From assembly GCF_036320965.1 (NCBI RefSeq), contig NC_092257.1, positions 21,636,913 to 21,700,912 of the forward strand: a stretch of 64,000 nucleotides of DNA. The letters are read 5' to 3'. Positions 11,015 to 25,058 of the stretch are shown piece after piece (the stretch's first letter is position 1; each line of letters starts with the position of its first letter). This DNA comes from Panulirus ornatus. Lineage: Eukaryota; Arthropoda; Malacostraca; Decapoda; Palinuridae. The notes under the pieces were generated by a model. It was not told the origin of the DNA. It saw nothing but the letters and a program-made list of their open reading frames with translations, and did not search any database. The translations under genes and the position numbers were made by a program.

Positions 11015-11728
11015 GGGAAAATAATGTGGAGTATAATGATAATACTATAATACTGTAAAATGTTGGTATAAAGTGATAATACTTATTATAATACTGTAAA
11101 ATGTGGGAATAAAATGATAATAATATAATACTGTAAAATATGGAAATAAAATGATAATACTATAATACTGTAAAATGTTGGAATAAAGTGATAATATAAT
11201 ACTGTAAAATGTGGGAATAAAATGATAATATAATACTGTAAAATGTGGGAATAAAATGATGATAAAGTAATACTGTAAAATGTTGGAATAAAATGATGAT
11301 AATATAATACTGTAAAATGTGGGAATAAAATGATGATAATATAATACTGTAAAATGTGGGAATAAAGTGATATAATACTGTAAAATGTGGAAATAAAATG
11401 ATAATACTATAATACTGTAAAATGTGGAAATAAAATAATAATATAATACTGTAAAATGTGGAAATAAAATGATAATACTACAGTACTGTAAAATGTGGAA
11501 ATAAAATGATAATACTATAATACTTTAAAATGTGGAAATAAAATGATAATACTATAATACTGTAAAATGTGTAAATAAAATGATAATATAATACTGTAAA
11601 ATGTGTAAATAAAATAATACAATAATACTGTAAAATGTGGAAATAAAATGATAATACTATAATACTGTAAAATGTGGAAATAAAATGATAATACTACAAT
11701 ACTATAAAATGTGGGAATCAAATAATAA
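11015..11728. repeat. AT-rich minisatellite, 34-39 bp unit
   Basis: About 19 degenerate units of the form TACTGTAAAATGTGGAAATA AAATGATAATACTATAA, with length variants caused by gain or loss of the ATAATAC block. Each unit carries AATAAA on the plus strand. The apparent minus-strand open frame at 11515-11955 is a product of this periodicity. Confidence 0.92.
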
Positions 11729-12140
11729 GCACTTTTGACATTTAAAAACTGCTCCACTCCACTTACACAATTTTCTTTGTGTTTCATTGGCAGTGCAAAC
11801 AATAAGTTCACATGTTTTAAGATATATAAGAAAAAAAGATAGAATGACCCTGTGCAATCATATGAACTCAGACAATGCATATGCAAAACTTGGATCAAAT
11901 TTGATTCAAACGTTACAAAGAAAGGCAGACTGAATGCATAAATAATATTAGGCATTTCTACACTCTACAGTCAACTTGTCTAATTTCAGTTAGACAAATT
12001 TCTAATAAATCTCTAATAAACTACTCATGACCAAAAACATTTCCTAAATTCATTGAAAATGTTATCAATGCATCAATTGATTGTGAGTACTTATAACTCT
12101 TATTTTCCCTCTACTTCAAAGGTCAGCTCACTTAAAAAGA

Positions 12141-12836
12141 CTTAAACTATATGGATTTGCAGGTTCCTCACTTAAACTAGATGGATTTGCAGGTTCCTCA
12201 CTTAAACTAGATGGATTTGCAGGTTCCTCACTTAAACTAGATGGATTTGCAGGTTCCTCACTTAAACTAGATGGATTTGCAGGTTCCTCACTTAAACTAG
12301 ATGGATTTGCAGGTTCCTCACTTAAACTAGATGGATTTGCAGGTTCCTCACTTAAACTAGATGGATTTGCAGGTTCCTCACTTAAACTAGATGGATTTGC
12401 AGGTTCCTCACTTAAACTAGATGGATTTGCAGGTTCTTCACTTAAACTATATGGATTTGCAGGTTCCTCACTTAAACTAGATGGATTTGCAGGTTCCTCA
12501 CTTAAACTAGATGGATTTGCAGGTTCCTCACTTAAACTAGATGGATTTGCAGGTTCCTCACTTAAACTAGATGGATTTGCAGGTTCCTCACTTAAACTAG
12601 ATGGATTTGCAGGTTCCTCACTTAAACTAGATGGATTTGCAGGTTCCTCACTTAAACTAGATGGATTTGCAGGTTCTTCACTTAAACTATATGGATTTGC
12701 AGGTTCCTCACTTAAACTAGATGGATTTGCAGGTTCCTCACTTAAACTAGATGGATTTGCAGGTTCCTCACTTAAACTAGATGGATTTGCAGGTTCTTCA
12801 CTTAAACTGGATGGATTTGCAGGTTTCTCACTTAAA
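12141..12836 (+). repeat. 30 bp minisatellite, 23 copies, very homogeneous
   Basis: The unit is CTTAAACTAGATGGATTTGC plus AGGTTCCTCA. Because 30 is a multiple of three, one plus frame stays open and reads LKLDGFAGSS repeatedly. The stop-to-stop frame extends from about 12096 to the TAA at 12936-12938, with no ATG upstream of the array. Variant units (TTCA, CTAT, CTGG) mark internal positions 12141, about 12437-12450, about 12677-12690 and about 12797. Confidence 0.97.
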
Positions 12837-12839
12837 ATC

Positions 12840-14424
12840 TCAAACCTTACATCATCATTAACACATTGTAAGGATGAACTTCATAAAATAAAAATGTCAT
12901 TTTCGGTCTTTTCTAAAAATGGTGTGTCTGTAAACTAAGAAAATGTCAAATTAAAAAATAAAAAATAAATAAATGCCAAGATTCACATTGAGGAGCCATT
13001 TTGTGAATGAATATATTTTCCTCTTCTTCTACAAGCTTGGGCCTAATGAAAAATAAAAGTCCATTCTACCAATATTCCCACAAAAGTGGATTATTAAAGT
13101 CAATCCTGTACGTGTATCATTTTAAAATACAAAAAGTTCCGTGGCCAGAGTTTACCATTGGGTAATTCAAAAATGGTTCCTTCAAACTTACTGACATGGG
13201 GCCCCTTAGGTATGACCTAACCCCATCCTCAACCTACAAACGAGAACTAAGAAATGGTCAGGGGGCTAATGAGAACCATCCTTAAACACAAGTGATCCCC
13301 AAAAGAACTCGGAGGTTACTAACCATTTTCTGAAGGCAATGGAGGATGTAAATAGCTTGTTGATCGCTTCCCATTTTTTTTTTTTCCGTGCATTTCCAAG
13401 TCCATAGATGAGGCACCTGTCCGTACACTGTAGTCACACCTTCACACGTTAACTTATAACCTCTCAGATTTCTCACCATGATGACCTGGAACGTAATTTT
13501 CACACTAAAATAAGATTAGTCTCGGGAGCTTCGGGCACGACCGTACTCAACGAGATGATGTTGACAACTAACGGGCCACGGTGCCTGGGAGCTCATGATG
13601 CACTGCTGCCAGGCGTACGACATCCTCCAAGAGCATTCTCAAGTATGCCACGCGCGATGCATGGCAATATTTTTATGATTTGTTTTCGTCCTAAACAACA
13701 AGTATGATTAATGATGGCTTTATCATCTTGCTAGAGTCAAGCTTATTTCAAAAAGCAATACGTAACAGGAGGGTGGAGAGCTCGTACATTTCTCATTGAC
13801 GTCTTCATATATATTGACCCGTTACTTTAAGTACTTTTTGCATATATTAATGTATGGAATGTCACTACAATTATATAGGCCGTATATTCCATAGATTAGG
13901 AATTTTTCAAGCAATCCTGCTTGACGCGCAACAGAATTGGTAAACTACCGGAGCACCACTTGAAATTAGCTGCTGGCCTTCGTCATGACCTCTGCTGATC
14001 TGTCACTTTCTTCAACACTTGGTTACTTAAGGAGAACAACATGTAATGAAATACTCACACTGGTTCATAGTTTTATTTCACTATCCTACATTGTTATTTA
14101 GATGAAAAATGTCTTTGTCATAGGAAGAAAAAGTTGATGGGTCACCATCAACTGTTAAGTGTCAAACAACCAGGGATTCACATCTCTTCAGCAAGCAGTT
14201 ATCCCTAGTTCCAGTTGTGTGGTAAATCTAACATGGACGCCAAGCCTCGTTCCATGTTATTGTACACCCTACTCATTGCAATAACAAATTGAACCTGGAG
14301 GCATCCATTATTAATCCCTCTACTGTTGAAAATGCCAAGATTTTCTTACATTACAGTACATAGCTGATGCCACTACCATAATATTATCAGTAGTGATTTC
14401 ACTCACCTTTTGGGATGCAAAATG

Positions 14425-14429
<5 letters not shown>
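12840..14429. other. Low-copy DNA, no supported gene
   Basis: Mostly AT-rich. A locally GC-richer patch lies at about 13520-13660, with only short open frames. I find no family similarity. Confidence 0.6.

Positions 14430-14494
<65 letters not shown>
14430..14494. repeat. (TA)n microsatellite
   Basis: About 64 bp of TA in otherwise low-copy DNA, with no LINE or S sequence recognisable beside it. Confidence 0.96.
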
Positions 14495-17322
<2,828 letters not shown>

Positions 17323-17338
17323 ACATATATATATATAT

Positions 17339-18565
17339 TTTTTTTGTTTTTTTGCTTTGTCGCTGTCTCCCGCGTTTGCGAGGTAGCGGAAGGAAACAGA
17401 CGAAAGAAATGGCCCAACCCACCCCCATACACAATGTATACACACACACGTCCACACACACAAATATACATACCTACACAGCTTTCCATGGTTCACCCCA
17501 GACGCTTCACATGCCCTGATTCAATCCACTGACAGCACGTTAACCCCGGTATACCACATCGATCCAATTCACTCTATTCCTTGCATGTTCAGGCCCCGAT
17601 CACACAAAATCTTTTTCACTCCATCTTTCCACCTCCAATTTGGTCTCCCACTTCTCGTTCCCTCCACCTCCGACACATATATCCTCTTGGTCAATCTTTC
17701 CTCACTCATTCTCTCCATGTGCCCAAACCATTTCAAAACACCCTCTTCTGCTTCTCAACCACGCTCTTTTTATTTCCACACATCTCTCTTACCCTTACGT
17801 TACTTACTCGATCAAACCACCTCACACCACACATTGCCCTCAAACATCTCATTTCCAGCACATCCATCCTCCTGCGCACAACTCTATCCATAGCCCACGC
17901 CTCGCAACCATACAACATTGTTGGAACCACTATTCCTTCAAACATACCCATTTTTGCTTTCCGAGATAATGTTCTCGACTTCCACACATTCTTCAAGGCT
18001 CCCAGAATTTTCGCCCCCTCCCCCACCCTATGATCTACTTCCGCTTCCATGGTTCCATCCGCTGCCAGATCCACTCCCAGATATCTAAAACACTTTACTT
18101 CCTCCAGTTTTTCTCCATTCAAACTCACCTCCCAATTGACTTGACCCTCAACCCTACTGTACCTAATTACCTTGCTCTTATTCACATTTACTCTTAACTT
18201 TCCTCTTTCACACACTTTACCAAACTCAGTCACCAGCTTCTGCAGTTTCTCACATGAATCAGCCACCAGCGCTGTATCATCAGCGAACAACAACTGACTC
18301 ACTTCCCAAGCTCTCCCATCCCCAACAGACTTCATACTTGCCCCTCTTTCCAAAACTCTTGCATTTACCTCCCTAACAACACCATCCATAAACAAATTAA
18401 ACAACCATGGAGACATCACACACCCCTGCCACAAACCTACATTCACTGAGAACCAATCACTTTCCTCTCTTCCTACACGTACACATGCCTTACATCCTCG
18501 ATAAAAACTTTTCACTTTCTAACAACTTGCCTCCCACACCATGTATTCTTAATACCTTCCACAGA

Positions 18566-18567
<2 letters not shown>
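17339..18567 (-). pseudogene. LINE copy 6: young-type 3' half with small deletions
   Basis: The tail starts at about 17355 (TTTGTCGCTGTCTCCCGCG on plus) and pol runs to 18567, where it stops inside ALWKVL at a (TA)n array. RT motifs GLWQGCVMSPW (Arg to Trp), LLFADDTALV and the C-terminal region are present. A roughly 20 bp deletion near 17583 removes part of the EGERRARNR-coding segment. A one- or two-base loss near 17752 shifts the frame in VVERAEEGV. Confidence 0.9.

Positions 18568-18641
<74 letters not shown>
18568..18641. repeat. (TA)n microsatellite
   Basis: 74 bp TA tract between the truncated 5' end of LINE copy 6 and the tail of older LINE copy 7. Confidence 0.96.
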
Positions 18642-18644
<3 letters not shown>

Positions 18645-19600
18645 CTTCATTTTCATACTTGTTTGCTATTTTCCACATTAGCAAGATAGTGTCAAGAACA
18701 GACAAGGGGAGGCTGCATTCGCTCACATCTATTCTCTAGCTTTCTTGTGTAACGCATCGAAACCACAGCCCACTATCTACAACTAAGTCCCAAAGATCCA
18801 TCTGTGGTTTCCCCAGGATGCTTCATATGCCCTGGTTTAGTCCATTCACAACACATATCTCTCTTTGTACCACATCACCCCAGTTCATTCTATCCCTTGT
18901 ATGCCTTTCACCTTCCTGTATGTTCAGGCCCTAACCATTCAAAATATTTTTCACTTCATCCCTCCATCTTCACTTTGGTTCCCCCTTTTTCTTTATCCCT
19001 TTCACTCCTATCACATATATCCTCTTTGTCAACCTCATTCATTCCCTCTGTACATCTAGACCACTTCATTACACCCTTTCCAACTCTCTACCACACTCCT
19101 TTCAGTATCACAATTCTCTTACCCCTTAATTACTACTCACAGAAACCACTTCACACCACATGTAATCCTCAAATGTTTAATTTCCAACATCCACCCTCCC
19201 TCACACATCCTCATCCACAACCCATGCCTCATATCTGTACAATAATGCTGAAATTACAATAGCTTCATACATACCTATTTTCTCTCATATAACAACCTAT
19301 CTTTCCAGAAAAAATTTCAATACTCCCAGAACCTTTGCCCCCTCACCTGCCCCATGACTGACTTTCATGGATCTGTTAACTCTCATGTCCATTCCCATAT
19401 ATCAAAATAAAAAAAATTTATTTCCTCCAAATTTTCTCCATTCAAACTCATCCCAACTAACCTCTCCCTCTGCCAAGCTAAACCTAATAGCCTCGCTTTT
19501 GTTCACATTTACTTCCAACATTCTCCTTCCACATACTTTCCCATAATTCAGACACTAACTTCTACAGTTTCTTACTCAAATCTGCAAACAACTTATTCAC
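18642..19600 (-). pseudogene. LINE copy 7: ancient, minus strand
   Basis: A degenerate old-subfamily tail and pol. The plus strand shows CATATGCCCTGGTTTAGTCC, TGTATGTTCAGGCCC and CTCCATTCAAACTCATCCC, the antisense of NQGM, LNMQEGE and SLNGEK. There are many indels and no usable frame. It ends abruptly at about 19600 where copy 8 begins on the opposite strand. Confidence 0.8.
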
Positions 19601-20935
19601 TTATGGATGGATTGGTTAGGGAGGCAAGTGCTAGTTTTGGAGAGAGGGGTCAGTATGCAGTCCGTTGGGATAAGAGGTCCTGGGAAGTGAGCAATTTGTT
19701 GTTTGCTGATGATACAGCTCTGGCAGCTGATTCTGTGAGAAACTGCAGAGGTTAGTGAATGAGTTTAGAAAAGTGTGTGAAAGAAGAAAGTTAAAAGTAA
19801 ATGTGAATAAGAGCAAGGTTATTGGGTTCAGTTGGGATGTAGGACATGTCAACTGGAATGTAATTTTAGATGGAGAAAAATTGGAGGAAGTGAAATGTTT
19901 TAGATATCTGAGAGTGGACTTAGAAGAAAATGGAACCATGGAAGTGGAAGTGAGTCACAGGGTGGGGGAGGAGGCGAAGGTTCTGGGAGCAATGAAGAAT
20001 GTGTGGAAGGAGAGAAAGTTATCTCAGAAAGCAAAAATGGGTATGTTTGTAGGAATAGCAGTTCCAACAATTCTATATGATTGCAAGGCATGGGCTATAG
20101 CTAGGGTTGAAAATAGGAGGGTGGTGTTGGAAATGAGATGTTTTAGGACGATATGTGGTGTGACATGGTTTGATCAAGTAAGTAATGAAAGGGTAAGAGA
20201 GATGTGTTGAAATAAAAAGAGTGTGATTGAGAGAGCAGAAGAGGGTGTGTTGAAGTGGTTTGGAGATATGGAGAGAATGAGTGAGGAGAGATTGACAAAG
20301 AGGATATATGTGTCAGAGGCTGAGGGAACAAGGAGAAGCAGAAGACCAAATTGGAGGTGGAGGGATGGAGTGATAAAGATTTTGAGCAGTTGGGGCCTGA
20401 ACATACAGGAGGGTGAGAGGGTTGCAAGAAATAGAGTGAATTAGAACAATATGGTATACCAGGGTCAATGTGCTGTCAATGGACTGAACCAGGGCATATG
20501 AAACATTTGGGGTAAACCATGGAAAGGTCTGTGGAGTCTGGATGCTGATAGCGAGCTGTAGTTTCCATGCATTACACATAACAGCTAGAGACTGAGTGTG
20601 AATGAATGTGGCCTTTTTTTCTGTTTTCCTGGCAATACCTTGATGAAGCAGTGGGTAGCGATGCTGTTTCCTGTGAGGCGGGGTAGCACCGGGGATGAAT
20701 GAAGACAAGCAAGTATGAATACGTGCATACGTATATTTGTATATATCTGTGTATGTGTATGTATATATATGTTGATATGTATGCATATGTATATGTGCAT
20801 GTCGGGGCATTTATGATTATATATGTGTATATGTGTGGATGGGCTATTCTTCGTCTGTTTCCTAGCACTACCTCACTGATGCAGGAAACGGCAATCAAAT
20901 ATAATAAATATAAATAATAGATACATGTATATATA
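19601..20935 (+). pseudogene. LINE copy 8: ancient, plus strand, head-to-head with copy 7
   Basis: Begins at MDGLVREASA and has LLFADDTALAAD, KVCERRKLKVNVNKSKVIGF, VKCFRYLRVDL, LEMRCFRTICGVTWF and LKWFGDMERMSEERLTKRIY, then an old-type 3' UTR to about 20900. A TGA interrupts it near 20206 (EMC*NKKSV). Copies 7 and 8 are joined 5' end to 5' end, giving imperfect inverted arms. Confidence 0.85.
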
Positions 20936-21174
20936 TATCATCCCTGGGGATGGGAAGAAAGAATACTTCCCATGTATCCCCTGCGTGTTGTAAAAGGCGG
21001 CTATAAAAGGAGGGAGCAGAGGGCTGGAAATATTCCCCTCCAGTTTTTTACTTTTCCAAAAGAAGAAACAGAGAAGGGGGCTAAGTGAGGATTGTTCCTC
21101 TTAGGCTCAGTCCTCTGTTCTAAATGTTAACCTCACTTACACGGGAAATGGCAAATATGTATGAAAAAAATATA

Positions 21175-21176
<2 letters not shown>
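20936..21176 (+). mobile_element. S element, divergent, plus orientation
   Basis: Starts ATCCCTGGGGATGGG and ends ACACGGGAAATGGCAAATATG. Shows CTATAAAAGGAGGGAGCAG and many substitutions. Follows the tail of LINE copy 8 directly and leads into (TA)n. Confidence 0.82.

Positions 21177-21222
<46 letters not shown>
21177..21222. repeat. (TA)n microsatellite
   Basis: Short TA tract between an S element and LINE copy 9. Confidence 0.95.
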
Positions 21223-21226
<4 letters not shown>

Positions 21227-22084
21227 TTTATTGCCATTTCCCACATCAGTGAGGTAGTGCCAGGAAACAGACAAAGAAAGACCCATCCATTCACATACAC
21301 ACATATACATATATACCCATGCACATTTTCATACTTGCTTGCCTTCATCCATTCCCGGTGCCACCCCACCCCACAGGAAACAGCATTGCTACCCCCTATA
21401 TCAGCAAGGTAGCTGTCATGTGTAATGTACTGAAACCACAACTCCCTATCCACATCCAGGCCCCACAGACCTTTCCATGGTTTATCCCAGATGTTTCACA
21501 TGCCCTGGTTCAGTCCACGGACAGCAAGTCGACCCAATATACCACATCATTCCAATTCACTCTATTCCTTGCACGCCTCTCATCCTCCTGTATGTTCAGG
21601 CCAATCGCTCAAAATCTTTTTCACTCCATCCTTCCACCTCCAATTTGGTCTCCCACTTCTCCTTGTTCCCTCAAACCCTGATACATATATCCTCCTTGTC
21701 AACCTTTCCTCACTCATTCTCTTCATATGTCCAAACAATTTCAACACACCCTCTTCTGCTCTCTCAACCACACTATATTTTTATTTCCACACATCTGTCT
21801 TACCCTTTCATTACTTACTTGATCAAACCACCTCACATAACATGTCCTCAAACATTTCATTTCCAACAAATCCACCTCCTCCGTACAACCCATGCCATGC
21901 AACCATACAATATTGTTGGTACTACTATTCCTTCAGACATAGCCATTTTCACTCTCTGAGATAACGTTCTCTCTTTCCACACATTCTTCATCACTCCCAG
22001 AACTTTTGCCCTCTCCCCCACCCAATGACTCACTTCCACTTCCATGGTTCCATTCCCTGCTAAGTCCACTTCCAGATATCTAAA
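21223..22084 (-). pseudogene. LINE copy 9: old subfamily, minus strand
   Basis: An old-type tail starts near 21228 (TTGCCATTTCCCACATCAGT on plus), then C-terminal pol up to YLEVDLAGNGTMEVEVSHW. Segments LKLFGHMKRMSEERLTRRIY and VVPTILYGCMAW are readable in different frames. At about 22085 it meets copy 10 in opposite orientation. Confidence 0.85.
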
Positions 22085-22437
22085 GTTGCGAGTGCATGTG
22101 AATAAGGGCAAGGTTCAGTAGGGATGAGGGAAAGGTTAAATGGGATGCAAGTTTGAATGGAGAGAAATTGGAGGAAGTGAAGTGTTTTAGATATATGAGA
22201 GAGGACTTAGCAGTATGGAAGCAGAAGTGAGTCACAGGGTGGAGGAAGGGTCAAAGGTTCTAGGAGTGGTGAATAATGTGTGGAAGGAGAGAACATTAAC
22301 TCAGAGAGCATAAAATGGCTATGTTTGAAAGAATGATGGTGCCAACAATATTATATGATTGCGAGGCATGTGCTATAGATAGGGTTGTACGAAGGAGGGT
22401 GGATGTGTTGGAAATGAAATGTTTGAGGACAATATGT
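22085..22437 (+). pseudogene. LINE copy 10: short decayed pol fragment
   Basis: Plus-strand pol from the RVHVNKGK region through LNGEKLEEVKCF to VLEMKCLRTICE. It then jumps backward in element order to copy 11 at about 22438 (GLQQGMCDVP region). Confidence 0.78.
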
Positions 22438-23074
22438 GAATGTTGGTCTGCAGCAAGGGATGTGTGATGTCCCTATAGTTGTTTAATTTGTTTATGGATA
22501 GGGTGGTTAGGGAGGTAAATGCAAAAGTTTTGGAGAGAGTGGTTAGGGAGGTAAATGCAAAAGTTTTGGAGAGAGGAGTGAGTATACAGTCTCACGGGAT
22601 GAGAAGAACTGGGAAGTGAGTCAGTTGTTGTTTGCTGATGATACAGCTCTAGTGGATGATTCAAGTGAGGAACTGCAGAAGTTGGTGACTGAGTTTGGAA
22701 AAGTGTGTGAAAGGAGAAAGTTGAGAGTAAATGTGAATTAGAGCAAGGTTATTAGGTTCAGTAGTGTACATGGACAAGTTAACTGAGATGCAAGTTTGAA
22801 TGGAGAAAGATTGGAGGAAGTGAAGTGTTGTAGATACCTAGGAGTAGACTTAACAGTAAATGGAACCATGGAAGTGAAAGTAAGTCACAGGGTGGGGGAG
22901 GGGACAAAGGTTCTGGAAGCAATGAAGAATGTGTGGAAGGAGAGAACGTTACCTCTAAGAGAAAACATGGGTATGTTTGAAGAAATAGTAGTTCCAACAA
23001 TGTTATGTAGTTGTGAGGCCATGGGTTATAGATAGGGTTGGAAATTAAAGTTTGAGGACAACATGTAGTGTAAG

Positions 23075-23075
<1 letters not shown>
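22438..23075 (+). pseudogene. LINE copy 11: decayed RT fragment with internal duplication
   Basis: Runs from RT motif B (NVGLQQG) through LLFADDTALV to VVPTMLCSCEAM, then (TA)n. A 40 bp tandem duplication at about 22498-22577 repeats GTGGTTAGGGAGGTAAATGC AAAAGTTTTGGAGAGA. Stops and indels are frequent. Confidence 0.8.

Positions 23076-23129
<54 letters not shown>
23076..23129. repeat. (TA)n microsatellite
   Basis: About 53 bp of TA at the right end of LINE copy 11. Confidence 0.96.
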
Positions 23130-23132
<3 letters not shown>

Positions 23133-23619
23133 TAAAAGTAGCATTTTGTATAATGAGTTGCATTCATGTATTAGATATCTGGATTTTATCTTAGATCTGT
23201 TTTATATCTAAGTGTTCTGTAGTTGGTATGATCCTTGTAAAAGGTTGGAAGTAGGAACATGTTTTGATAATTCCCATGCTTAAACACATCATTATTTGTA
23301 GTTTGTACAGTAAAGAAGCACTCATTCCTGTACAGGGAGTTAATTCTATTTGGGTGTGATACTTACCTCTCCTTCCCTGGACTTTTATCACACGTGAAAA
23401 GTCACTTTTGATGAGATTGTATCATCAGTGGACAAAATGGGATGCAACCTCGAACCCCATAAAAGGGGTCCTGGCACTGCATGATAAATTAATCAGAAAA
23501 TTGTTTAAGAGAGAAATAGGAATTTCTTTGTTTTCAGAGTACTGATGGAGATTAATTTTGCAATTGAACAACTGTCACTTTTTATCATACTTTTCTTTAC
23601 ATATATTTCTCTCAGATTT
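23130..23619. other. Low-copy DNA, no gene seen
   Basis: No coding or repeat signal recognised. Confidence 0.55.
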
Positions 23620-24028
23620 TAGAGTTAAGGGTAACACTGTGGTATGCTAGAGGTGGAGGGCATGGAGGTGAATCATATGTTGTTTCCAGACAGAGATTTG
23701 GTGACAGAAGAAATTCCAAAAGCTGGTGACAGTTTGGGAGAGTTTGTGAAAGGAGAAAGCTAAATGGGAAAAAATTAAGGTAAGTAAGTGCAGCAGGGGG
23801 ATAAGACAGCATGTTTTGAATGTGGAGGTGCGGAGGAGACAGTGCTTTAGGTACCTAGTGTGTGGACATGGCAGTGGTTGGAACCATAGGTGCTGAAGTG
23901 AGTCATATAATGGAAGGGAGCTAAAGTCCTAGGGTCACTAAAAGAGCATGTGTAAGTAGAAACCTCAGGCTGTCAGAGCAAAGATGGGATGTTTGAAAGT
24001 ATAATAGTCCCAACAGTATTATTTGTTA
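23620..24028 (+). pseudogene. Very ancient LINE fragment
   Basis: Faint plus-strand landmarks only: AAAGCTGGTGACAGTTTGGG (KLVTEFG), GTGAAAGGAGAAAGCTAAA (CERRKL), GGAACCATAGGTGCTGAAGT GAGTCA (GTMEAEVSH) and GGGATGTTTGAAAGTATAAT (GMFEGIV). It is the most decayed recognisable LINE in the window. Confidence 0.6.
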
Positions 24029-24131
24029 TCCCTGGGGATAGGGGATTAAGAATACTTCCCACGTATTCCCTGCGTGTCGTAGAAGGCGACTAAAAGGGGA
24101 GGGAGCGGGGGGCTGGAAATCCTCCCCTCTC

Positions 24132-24169
<38 letters not shown>

Positions 24170-24287
24170 CCAAAAGAAGGAACAGAGAATTGGGCCAGGT
24201 GAGGGTATTCCCTCAAAGGCCCAGTCCTCTGTTCTTAATGCTACCTCGCTAACGCGGGAAATGGCGAATAGTATAAAAAAAAAAGAA

Positions 24288-24290
<3 letters not shown>
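24029..24290 (+). mobile_element. S element with expanded T-run, plus orientation
   Basis: Typical S consensus from ATCCCTGGGGATAGGGG to GCGGGAAATGGCGAATAG. The internal T-run (about 24134-24168) is expanded to about 35 T, compared with about 9-12 in other copies. Confidence 0.9.

Positions 24291-24352
<62 letters not shown>
24291..24352. repeat. (TA)n microsatellite
   Basis: About 60 bp of TA between an S element and LINE copy 12. Confidence 0.96.
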
Positions 24353-24354
<2 letters not shown>

Positions 24355-25058
24355 AATTCACTCTATTCCTTGAACACCTTTCACCCTCCTGCATGTTCAG
24401 GCCCCGATCACTCAAAATCTTTTTCACTCCATCTTTCCACCTCCAATTTGGTCTCCCACTTCTCCTCGTTCCCTCCACCTCCGACGCATATATCCTCTTG
24501 GTCAATCTTTCCTCACTCATTTTCTCCATGTGCCCAAACCATTTCAAAACACCCTCTTCTGCTCTCTCAACCACGCTCTTTTTATTTCCACACATCTCTC
24601 TTACCCTTACATTACTTACTCGATCAAACCACCTCACACCACATATTGTCCTCAAACATCTCATTTCCAGCACATCCACCCTCCTGCGCACAACTCTATC
24701 CATAGCCCATGCCTCACAACCATACAAAATTGTTGGAACCACTATTCCTTCAAACATACCCATTTTTGCTTTCCGAGATAATGTTCTCAACTTCCACACA
24801 TTCTTCAAGGCTCCCAGGATTTTTGCCCCCTCCCCCACCCTATGATCCACTTCCGCTTCCATGGTTCTATCCGCTGCCAGATCCACTCCCAGATATCTAA
24901 AACACTTTACTTCCTCCAGTTTTTCTCCATTCAAACTTACCTCCCAATTGACTTGACCCTCAACCCTACTGTACCTAATAACCTTGCTCTTATTCACATT
25001 TACTCTTAACTTTCTTCTTTCACACACTTTACCAAACTCAGTCACCAGCTTCTGCAGT
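24353..25058 (-). pseudogene. LINE copy 12: pol C-terminal piece lacking the 3' tail
   Basis: The minus-strand frame is open from LVTEFGKVCERRK to the truncated ARNRVNW. It then reads into TA sequence, so the last codons and whole 3' UTR are missing. A LINE without its tail at a TA array implies deletion, TA-mediated recombination, or internal priming rather than ordinary 5' truncation. Confidence 0.88.

Noticed and set aside
13282..13503. 73-codon minus-strand frame with splice-like ends
   Set aside because: No recognisable domain, and an A-run encodes the KKK segment. Treated as chance.
13520..13660. Locally GC-richer patch with a 33-codon minus-strand open stretch (HASRVAYLRMLLEDVV...)
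   Set aside because: A possible acceptor (TTGTTGTTTAG) lies upstream, but a stop separates it from the open stretch. No family match.
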